DNA of 5,398 nucleotides from Acidobacteriota bacterium. GTDB lineage: Bacteria; Acidobacteriota; Holophagae; Thermotomaculales; Thermotomaculaceae. The stretch's first letter is position 1. Each line of letters begins with the position of its first letter. Location: assembly GCA_015487755.1 (NCBI GenBank), contig WFPG01000172.1, positions 1 to 5,398 on the forward strand. The letters run 5' to 3'. Below the pieces are notes generated by a model. The model was given only the letters and a program-made list of their open reading frames with translations. It did not search any database and was not told where the DNA came from. Of the stretch, positions 1 through 5,398 are shown in pieces. The position numbers were made by a program, and so were the translations under genes.

Positions 1-128
1 CTATAAAGGTAAAAATTATTGCAATCCTTGAATAAACGTAATATCATTTAAATAGATTGTGGTTTTAATAATGCGGTGGGGTTTTCCGGTACAAACCTTC
101 TTAAATTCTAAAAAGAAATGGAGAGGTT
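1..128. other. Leader upstream of the cytochrome operon
   Basis: This AT-rich stretch has no reading frame that looks like a gene. The short open frame starting at 59 runs into the cytochrome gene in another frame and has no protein-like composition. The operon promoter probably lies here or further left. Several half-matches to sigma-70 boxes exist (TTGAAT at 28-33, TTTAAT at 64-69), but none are paired at a good spacing, so no promoter is called. A weak 5-bp inverted repeat (80-84 with 93-97) is not convincing as a regulatory structure. The end of the leader holds the cytochrome ribosome binding site, GGAGAGG at 120-126, just before the ATG at 129. Confidence 0.5.
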
Positions 129-1046
129 ATGAGGAGGTTAACGTTAATTTGCCTTGTTGTCGGGTTTGTGTTATTTTTCCCAAGCCTGGCAATTTCAGCC
201 GACAAGGGTCTTGTCGGAGTGAACACATGTTCTGGTTGCCATGAAGAAGTGGTAAAAAACTTTAGCAACTCATTTCACGCCACTTACTTCAAGAAAGGTG
301 ATGAATTTAAGTGCGAAGCATGTCACGGCCCCGGTAAACAACATGCCGATCAAGAGGACCCGTCTTTAATCTATGGCCCCCAAAATAACAAATTTAAACT
401 TAACAAACAGTGTTTAACTTGCCATTCTAATGTTTTGCATGGGTTAAAGGAAAAACACGTAATTGAGTACGGAGTAGGCTGTACTGATTGCCACAAAGTT
501 CACCAGCCGGCTTACAAGGGTAGCCTTGTTAAGGAAGAAAACAAACTCTGCATTTCCTGTCACAAAAAGGAAAGGGCTCAGTTTTTGCTTCCTTCACATC
601 ACCCGGTAGTAAAAGAAGGGAAAATGGCATGTATTGATTGCCATAAGTTTGACGGCAGTGAAGAAAACAAACTGGATGAAAGGGTGAATGCAAAATGCTT
701 AAGTTGTCATCCTCAGTACAGAGGGCCTTTTGTATTTGAGCATGCCCCGGTTGCTGAAAATTGTACCATCTGCCACAATCCTCACGGTGCAGTTGCAGAT
801 AATTTGCTGAAAAAGAACGAACCATTCCTCTGTTTACAATGTCATCAGATGCATTTCCATGCAACGCTTCCAGGTTATGAGGGTGTCTCAACAGAGCCTA
901 ATCACCCGGACAGAACGGTTCGTTCAGACAGGCAATCTTTTAAAAGAGCGTTTACTACCAAGTGCACCCAGTGTCATACAAGGGTTCACGGTACAGATTT
1001 GCCGTCCCAAGGTTTAAGCGGACAGGGCAAGGCATTAACCAGGTAA
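129..1046 (+). CDS. Periplasmic decaheme c-type cytochrome, DmsE/MtrA/PioA family
   Basis: This is a 305-residue exported cytochrome. In characterised members (MtrA, PioA, DmsE) the protein sits in the periplasmic mouth of an MtrB-type barrel and passes electrons along a chain of ten hemes between the periplasm and the cell surface. Residues 1-24 look like a Sec signal peptide (MRR, hydrophobic core, likely cleavage after ISA before DKG). Exactly ten CXXCH motifs follow, with first Cys at residues 34, 62, 95, 118, 141, 168, 190, 212, 235 and 279. Many other His residues (50, 72, 104, 110, 125, 157, 158, 205, 219, 242, 244, 287) could act as distal ligands for bis-His hemes. Length and heme count match the family norm. 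The ATG at 129 is chosen because a Shine-Dalgarno (GGAGAGG) precedes it and the signal peptide begins there. The barrel gene starts 10 bases downstream, so the two are almost surely cotranscribed. Family assignment is firm. The physiological substrate (Fe(III), DMSO, an electrode-like mineral, or Fe(II) oxidation) cannot be told from sequence. Confidence 0.95.
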   Translation: MRRLTLICLVVGFVLFFPSLAISADKGLVGVNTCSGCHEEVVKNFSNSFHATYFKKGDEFKCEACHGPGKQHADQEDPSLIYGPQNNKFKLNKQCLTCHSNVLHGLKEKHVIEYGVGCTDCHKVHQPAYKGSLVKEENKLCISCHKKERAQFLLPSHHPVVKEGKMACIDCHKFDGSEENKLDERVNAKCLSCHPQYRGPFVFEHAPVAENCTICHNPHGAVADNLLKKNEPFLCLQCHQMHFHATLPGYEGVSTEPNHPDRTVRSDRQSFKRAFTTKCTQCHTRVHGTDLPSQGLSGQGKALTR

Positions 1047-1052
1047 GGAGGG
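1045..1052 (+). promoter_or_regulatory. Strong Shine-Dalgarno of the barrel gene
   Basis: AAGGAGGG lies four bases before the ATG at 1057 and overlaps the TAA stop of the cytochrome gene (1044-1046). The near-perfect anti-16S match fixes the start of the barrel gene. It also suggests tight translational linkage between the two partners. Confidence 0.85.
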
Positions 1053-1056
1053 AATT

Positions 1057-3183
1057 ATGAAAAAGTTGATTATAGTTCTCACAATTCTGTTTGTTTCTGC
1101 CTGGTGTTTTGCCGGTGAACCCAAAAAAGAAAGCGCAAATTATGCTGAAATTGGGGCACACGGTAGTTCTGTAACAAAGGACGGCACCAGAGCAGCTGAA
1201 TACGATGAAGCAATTACTCACGCTGAGGGAAGTTTAAAATTCAGGTGGGTAAAAACTGACGGCGATGTAAAGATAAAATGGGAAGGCAAAGTTGAGTCTC
1301 ATTCTGATATGAATTTTAAACTTGTTATAAACAGCGGTACATGGTTTAAATCAACCACCACTTATAACAAGTTTTTCCATAGGTTAGGGCATGACAAGCT
1401 TGCCAACCTTGAAGGAAGGGAATCGGTAGACCCCGAGAATAACACACCCGGCGGGAAATTTGTATTTCATGATGATTATGACCCTGATGTTGAATACTAT
1501 ACAGTTTATGAAAAATTTAGCCAAGTTTTTGATTTTAATATTGACAATGACAGCCCCTTCAAACATGTTCAGGTTGGTTTAAGCGCATTGTCAAGAAAGG
1601 GTTATCATCAAATAAACGGCCTTTCTCACTGTGATACCTGCCACATTACTTCAAAGGCGGCAAAAACTGATGAACTCACATATGACTTATGGGTTAAGGC
1701 TGACGCGAAAGTAGGAAATACAGATATTTCTTACAAAGGAACATATTCAAAGTTCAACAACCAGGCTCCTGTTTATGATTTGTATTTTGATTTGCCCAGA
1801 CACCCTGTTACAGGGGGGCTTATAGATGAGTTTGCAGGAAGAACACTTTTTGGCGGTGAAAGATTGCCTACCAACTATAACAATGATAATGAAATGTTTG
1901 AGAATGCTGTATCTATTGAAAGCGTAATTTCACCGAAAGACACTATTTACGCAAAATTGCTATATTCTACTCAGAAAAATAAGGCAATTGACTTGCAAAT
2001 GGATACCAAGGCAGGTTCTTTCCGCTACACAAGAAAGTTCTCTAAAAACTTTAGATTCGACGCTTATTTCTCTTACTATACTATTGACAACGATGATTAC
2101 TTTGTAGATTTGCCGAACTGGAGAGTTGACGGAGACCCGATGGCTTTTAATAGGCTTTCGGCATTTAACAGGGATGTGTCTTACTTTAAATTAAGGGGAA
2201 TTTACAAATTCTCCAATAACCAGAGGTTAACATTAACATACAGGTACCAGCAGATTGACAGAGATAATGTTATAGTCAATTATGAAGATAACTCTACCGA
2301 AACCACCAAGAACCTCTTTAAAGTAAGATACGACGGGAAGTTTGACGGCGCTAAAGCATTTGTTGAGGTTTCTTATGAAGACATAGACCACCCGTTTGAA
2401 AATTATGACGGTATCTATGAAGAGTCTTACCATAACTACAGCGGCGGAACACTATGGTACTACCTAAGGGAGAGGGTTGGCGAAGCAACATCTTTGCCCA
2501 ATCAGGATTTCAGGATTAAAGGCTCTTTTACTGTTGATCTGACAGGTGACTCCTCTTTGAATATTTATGCAAATTACAGAGACGGTGAAAATGACGAGTT
2601 AAATACCTACAAAATGGATTTGAAATCTAAAAATGCAGGTTTTGATTACTTTGTGCAGTTAAACGACAGCACTGTTGTAACCATTGGGTACGATTACTCA
2701 AACGGGTCACAGACAACCCTGTATGCCGTACCCATTATGGACGGGTGAGGCGGTGCGGTTCTCTCCGACGGTGTCGGAGGATGGTTACATTACGGTACCG
2801 CTACTTCTTTAACAGAGTACCATTCAACTGCAAATACCTACTATCTGTCTCTTAATTCAATGCCTTTTGAAAATGTTGAAATTAACTTAACTGCTTCAGT
2901 TTCAAATGCAAAGGCTCACTTTGACCCGATAACACACTGGGACGGTGATATTGAGGCAATTCCTCATCTTGATTTTGAGGGCTATTCGGAAATTGACACC
3001 TATTCAGACCTTGACTTCAATGTATTACAGGTAAAAACAGAAATCTATTATTACCTGACAAAAGACCTCTCCATTATGGCTGTCCTTGATTACAACAAGT
3101 TTACGGACGATGCTCCTTATGTCTACGGTGACCAGGACGGCAAATGGGTTTACGGTAAGTTAGGTTTCAGGTTGTTGTTCTAA
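1057..3183 (+). CDS. MtrB/PioB-like outer-membrane beta-barrel with one in-frame TGA (candidate selenoprotein)
   Basis: Read through the TGA at codon 564, this gene gives 708 residues, close to Shewanella MtrB (about 700). Family members form a barrel that sheathes the decaheme cytochrome across the outer membrane. Residues 1-19 form a Sec signal peptide (MKKL, hydrophobic core, CFA before G). The rest is rich in alternating aromatic/polar strands with acidic and Asn/Gly loops, for example around residues 325-400 and 410-560. The C-terminus, after the TGA, ends GKLGFRLLF; a terminal Phe on an amphipathic strand is the usual BAM recognition signal. A CDTCH motif at residues 192-196 could bind one c-type heme; its cysteines are the only ones in the mature chain. 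The N-terminal CXXC of Shewanella MtrB is not seen. Translation stopping at 2746 would give 563 residues without the final strands. The frame after the TGA needs no shift, and TGG is used for Trp on both sides. The alternatives are a point-mutated pseudogene or a base error. Family assignment comes from context and architecture, not from alignment. Confidence 0.8.
2746..2748 (+). other. In-frame TGA, candidate selenocysteine codon 564
   Basis: This is the only stop in an otherwise open 709-codon frame, in the context Met-Asp-Gly-TGA-Gly-Gly-Ala-Val. Selenocysteine insertion is inferred from three points: the family-length, barrel-terminating sequence continues in frame; a SECIS-like hairpin sits at the right distance; and an intrinsic terminator follows the distal TAA rather than this TGA. 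Against it, no selA, selB, selC or selD lies in this window, and the mature protein has no cysteine near residue 564 to act as a redox partner. A TGG, CGA, GGA or TGC/TGT codon changed by one base would look the same. Confidence 0.6.
2749..2802 (+). promoter_or_regulatory. SECIS-like RNA hairpin just after the in-frame TGA
   Basis: The core is a perfect 7-bp stem, CTCCGAC (2763-2769) with GTCGGAG (2773-2779), closing a GGT loop (2770-2772). The loop begins 21 bases after the TGA. From memory, the bacterial SECIS consensus asks for a loop 16-37 bases from the UGA, an upper stem of at least 4 bp and a G in the first two loop positions; all are met. E. coli fdhF has the same GGU in its loop, 18 bases after its UGA. 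A lower stem can also be drawn: 2749-2756 with 2795-2802 (six Watson-Crick and two G-U pairs), a G-G mismatch, then 2758-2759 with 2792-2793. It is joined to the core by an asymmetric internal loop. This lower part is less certain. The block 2746-2790 is 60% G+C (27 of 45) and uses GCG, CTC, TCC and GTC codons in an AT-rich gene, consistent with selection on RNA structure. Confidence 0.6.
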
Positions 3184-3204
3184 CCTGATTTGGCATTGAA
3201 TTTC

Positions 3205-3229
3205 AGCCCCGCATTAGCGGGGCTTTTTT
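3205..3229 (+). terminator. Rho-independent terminator of the cytochrome-barrel operon
   Basis: A perfect 8-bp GC-rich stem, AGCCCCGC (3205-3212) with GCGGGGCT (3217-3224), closes an ATTA loop and runs into six T's. More T's follow after a single G. It begins 21 bases after the TAA at 3181-3183. Its position after the distal TAA, not after the TGA at 2746, supports 3183 as the true end of the barrel gene. It also separates this operon from dnaG. Confidence 0.93.
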
Positions 3230-3233
3230 GTTT

Positions 3234-3262
3234 TTCTCAATGCTTTTTTGCTGTGTTATACT
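3234..3262 (+). promoter_or_regulatory. Sigma-70-type promoter for dnaG (extended -10)
   Basis: A TATACT box (3257-3262, five of six matches to TATAAT) is preceded by TGT, giving an extended -10. A weak -35, TTCTCA (3234-3239, four of six), sits exactly 17 bases upstream. Transcription would start near 3269, leaving a leader of roughly 24 bases. The placement immediately after the strong terminator makes functional sense. Called by eye only. Confidence 0.6.
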
Positions 3263-3282
3263 TTAACCTGAAATTGAATAAA

Positions 3283-3289
3283 AAGGTGG
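3283..3289 (+). promoter_or_regulatory. Ribosome binding site of dnaG
   Basis: AAGGTGG lies three bases before the ATG at 3293. It supports this start, which also puts the zinc-binding residues two positions short of their E. coli numbering, as expected for a full N-terminus. Confidence 0.7.
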
Positions 3290-3292
3290 AAT

Positions 3293-4993
3293 ATGGGTTT
3301 TTCTCCCGAATTTATACACGAGTTAAAATCTCTAATAAACATTGAAGATTTGATAGGAGAGTATGTAAAACTGGAAAGGGCAGGAAGCAGGTTAAGGGCT
3401 TTATGTCCCTTTCATTCAGAAAAAACACCCTCTTTTTATGTGAATCCCGATTCGGGACTTTTTCACTGCTTCGGGTGCAAGGCTTCGGGGGATGTTATCT
3501 CTTTTGTAGAGAAGATAGAAAACCTTGATTTTAACGAGGCAGTAAAATTTCTTGCGGAAAAGTACAATATCCCTATTAAATACACATCTGAAGGGTATGA
3601 TAAAAGCGAGAAAGACGCTATTTTTGAGGTTTTAGCCGAAGCCCAAAAATATTACGAAGAAAACCTTAAAAAAGGGACAAAGCCTTATAATTACCTTATT
3701 GACAGGGGGATTGAAGAAGAAACTATTGATTTTTTAAAATTAGGTTTCGCCCCTGAAAGCGGGGTAATAAATTATCTTTTAAAAAAGGGCTTTTCAAAAG
3801 AGATTATAGACAAAGCTGGGTTAACGGTTTCGGGCGGGATTGACAGGTTCAGAAACAGGGTTATGTTTCCCATTTTCAACCTTTTTGATAAGGTTGTAGG
3901 TTTCGGCGGAAGGGTAATTGAAAAAAACGAAAATGCACCTAAATATCTGAATTCGCCAACCACACCTGTTTTTGAGAAAAAAAACCTTCTTTACGGCCTA
4001 AACTTTTCCAAAGATTACATCAGAAAAAGGGATTTTGTAATCCTTGTTGAAGGGTATATGGATTTTGCGTCGCTCTTTCAAAGAGGGGTTTTAGAGGTTG
4101 CCGCCGCATTGGGAACGGCATTTACCGAAAGGCATGCAAAGTTAATTAGAAGGTTTGCTTCAAAGGTTTTTTTAAGTTTTGACGCCGACGAGGCAGGGTT
4201 AAAGGCTGCGGTAAGAAGTTTTGAAATACTTGCAAATGAAGGGCTTTTTGTGTACGCAATTGATTTGCCCGAAGGGGAAGACCCTGATAGTTATGTTTCA
4301 AAGTACGGGAAAGAAAGTTTCTACATACTTCTTGAAAATGCGTCTGAAATCCCCATTTTTCTGACAAAATACTTTTTAAAAAAAGATAACTTTCATTCAA
4401 AATCATTAAGGGAAAAACTTGAGTCTATAAGGATAATACTTGAAACGGTTTCCAAGGTTGATGACAGGGTGAGACAGGGGTATTATGTCCGTGAAATTGC
4501 CACAATGCTTGACGTTCCTGAAAAAAACCTGTTATCGGAATTGGAAAAAATTTCAGGTAAAAAGAGGCCTTCATTTCCGGTTAAAGAGCAGGAAAAGGGT
4601 AAAGCAATGTTTTCGGAAGAGGAGAAGGCTTTACTTTGTTACCTTGCCTTTCATCCGGAGAAAAAAAAGGATATAGAACTTGAATTAAAAGGGTTTATTG
4701 AGTTTTTGCCGTGTTTTACTTTTTATCAGGTTTTAATGGAAATTGATTATTCGGTAATAGGCCATGTTGCCCATGAAATCCCGGAAGAGTTAAAGCAGGT
4801 TATTTCTTCGGTTGACAATGTTACGGGAGATTTAAAGATAATTATAAAAAGCATAAAGAGGCTTTCCATAAAAAAACAGATTGACGGAATAAACGAAAAG
4901 TTGAAAACATTTGCCGATTCTTTGACAGACGAAGAAAAAAACATGCTTTTAAACCAGAAGTTAAAGTTGCAAAAGTCTTTTCATTCACTGTAA
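3293..4993 (+). CDS. dnaG: DNA primase DnaG
   Basis: This 566-residue primase (E. coli 581) makes the RNA primers for replication at the fork. Domains in order: an N-terminal CHC2 zinc-binding domain with C38, H41, C59 and C62 (CPFH and HCFGC); the catalytic core, including the conserved RFRNRVMFPI and GFGGRVI region near residues 182-207 and PKYLNSP near 218; a TOPRIM fold with the catalytic glutamate E253 in VEGYMD and the metal-binding D297 and D299 in SFDADEAG; and a divergent C-terminal helicase-binding region from about 430. The E. coli counterparts E265, D309 and D311 are all offset by 12, showing an intact core. The gene has its own promoter and follows a terminator, so it is not in the classical rpsU-dnaG-rpoD arrangement on its 5' side. 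rpoD does not follow either, because rnhA converges from the right. No frameshift or missing catalytic residue is seen. Confidence 0.98.
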   Translation: MGFSPEFIHELKSLINIEDLIGEYVKLERAGSRLRALCPFHSEKTPSFYVNPDSGLFHCFGCKASGDVISFVEKIENLDFNEAVKFLAEKYNIPIKYTSEGYDKSEKDAIFEVLAEAQKYYEENLKKGTKPYNYLIDRGIEEETIDFLKLGFAPESGVINYLLKKGFSKEIIDKAGLTVSGGIDRFRNRVMFPIFNLFDKVVGFGGRVIEKNENAPKYLNSPTTPVFEKKNLLYGLNFSKDYIRKRDFVILVEGYMDFASLFQRGVLEVAAALGTAFTERHAKLIRRFASKVFLSFDADEAGLKAAVRSFEILANEGLFVYAIDLPEGEDPDSYVSKYGKESFYILLENASEIPIFLTKYFLKKDNFHSKSLREKLESIRIILETVSKVDDRVRQGYYVREIATMLDVPEKNLLSELEKISGKKRPSFPVKEQEKGKAMFSEEEKALLCYLAFHPEKKKDIELELKGFIEFLPCFTFYQVLMEIDYSVIGHVAHEIPEELKQVISSVDNVTGDLKIIIKSIKRLSIKKQIDGINEKLKTFADSLTDEEKNMLLNQKLKLQKSFHSL

Positions 4994-5398
4994 TTTTTCT
5001 TAATTTCATTTTTAGCGATTGTATCTGCCAATTCATTGTATTTATTTCCCGCATGCCCTTTAATATGCTTTATTTCAATATCTTTAAATTGATTAACAAG
5101 CAAATCCAATTCTTTCCACAAATCGGTGTTTTTAACCTTTTTCCAGTTACGCTTTTTCCAGTTTTCTAACCATTCAGTCAACCCTTTCTGGACATAAATT
5201 GAGTCAGTGTAAACAATTGTTGGAATAGATTTGTTTTTTATTGCTTTTAAAGCCTCGATAACTGCCCTTAATTCCATTCTGTTGTTTGTTGTGTTTTTTT
5301 CATACCCCGATAAAACTTTCTTTTTTTCGCCGTAAAGCAAAATAGCGGCAAACCCGCCGGGGCCGGGGTTGCCGCTGCATGCTCCGTCAGTATAAACA
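4981..5398 (-). CDS. rnhA: Ribonuclease HI, start lies beyond the window edge
   Basis: 138 residues are visible; by comparison with E. coli RNase HI, only about six N-terminal residues are missing. The enzyme cuts the RNA strand of RNA-DNA hybrids, removing R-loops and primers. All four acidic catalytic residues are present: Asp in YTDGACSGNPGPGG (Asp codon at 5386-5388), Glu in TTNNRMELRA, Asp in VYTDSIYVQKG and Asp in YNELADTIA. KHIKGHAGN carries the conserved active-site His. The WLENWKKRNWKK segment corresponds to the basic protrusion of the E. coli enzyme, so this is an HI type with the hybrid-binding handle. The TTG at 5338-5340 is an internal Leu codon, not the start, since the conserved TDG motif lies upstream of it. 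The gene ends in TGA (4981-4983) and overlaps the end of dnaG by 13 bases, tail to tail. Its neighbour, primase, makes the hybrids this enzyme degrades. Confidence 0.97.
   Translation of the reverse strand, partial: VYTDGACSGNPGPGGFAAILLYGEKKKVLSGYEKNTTNNRMELRAVIEALKAIKNKSIPTIVYTDSIYVQKGLTEWLENWKKRNWKKVKNTDLWKELDLLVNQFKDIEIKHIKGHAGNKYNELADTIAKNEIKKNYSE

Noticed and set aside
28..69. Promoter boxes upstream of the cytochrome gene
   Set aside because: Matches of four or five of six can be found, but no pair has an acceptable spacing. AT-rich sequence produces such hits by chance.
529..891. 120-residue open frame on the minus strand inside the cytochrome gene
   Set aside because: It is the antisense shadow of a CXXCH-rich gene, with no ribosome binding site and no recognisable protein features.
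2746..2748. TGA decoded as Trp or Gly under a variant genetic code
   Set aside because: Trp is encoded by TGG throughout, including after this site. rnhA ends properly at TGA, and only one in-frame TGA occurs in about 4.9 kb of coding sequence. A variant code would give many.
1057..2748. Plain pseudogene call for the barrel
   Set aside because: Not excluded, but less favoured. There is only a single lesion, the tail and terminator are intact, the ribosome binding site is strong, and a SECIS-like hairpin sits at the right distance.
2740..2800. Frameshift or programmed frameshift in the barrel gene
   Set aside because: The reading frame is identical before and after the TGA. There is no slippery run at the site, and protein character continues without a shift.
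2860..3183. Separate 107-residue gene downstream of the barrel
   Set aside because: It is in the same frame as the barrel gene with no stop between it and the TGA. Its Met has no ribosome binding site, and its sequence is the C-terminal barrel strands. It is part of the same protein.
5338..5340. TTG as the start codon of rnhA
   Set aside because: The open frame continues upstream to the window edge and contains the conserved TDG and GNPGPGG motifs of RNase HI, including a catalytic Asp.

Overview
This AT-rich window comes from a Gram-negative, probably anaerobic and respiratory bacterium. That reading rests on a periplasmic decaheme c-type cytochrome next to an outer-membrane beta-barrel of the MtrB/PioB type, the hallmark pair of extracellular electron transfer systems. 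The sequence does not fix the phylum. The housekeeping half (dnaG primase, rnhA ribonuclease HI) is ordinary and intact.

Layout. 1-128 is a leader with no supportable gene. 129-1046 (+) encodes a DmsE/MtrA-family cytochrome with exactly ten CXXCH motifs. Ten bases later, behind a strong Shine-Dalgarno sequence, 1057-3183 (+) encodes the matching MtrB/PioB-like barrel. Together they look like a two-gene operon that ends at a strong intrinsic terminator (3205-3229). A new promoter (about 3234-3262) then drives dnaG (3293-4993, +). rnhA (-) converges on dnaG, overlaps its last 13 bases and runs off the right edge.

The notable feature is in the barrel gene. Its frame is interrupted once, by a TGA at 2746-2748 (codon 564), and then stays open for 144 more codons to a TAA. 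The downstream part carries the last beta-strands and a C-terminal phenylalanine of the kind that marks outer-membrane barrels for assembly. A 708-residue product is normal for the family; a 563-residue one would lack the barrel end. Twenty-one bases after the TGA sits a GGU triloop on a perfect 7-bp stem (2763-2779). This fits the loose bacterial SECIS consensus and shares the GGU loop of the E. coli fdhF element. A further, less certain lower stem (2749-2759 with 2792-2802) could extend it back to the TGA. The favoured reading is a selenocysteine-containing outer-membrane electron-conduit barrel, which I do not know to have been described. A nonsense mutation or a sequencing error remains possible and cannot be excluded from one sequence.

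Working model: the cytochrome threads into the barrel to form a heme wire across the outer membrane. The barrel also has its own CXXCH motif (residues 192-196). The putative selenocysteine falls in what looks like a long surface loop. No MtrC/OmcA-type outer cytochrome lies downstream within the window.
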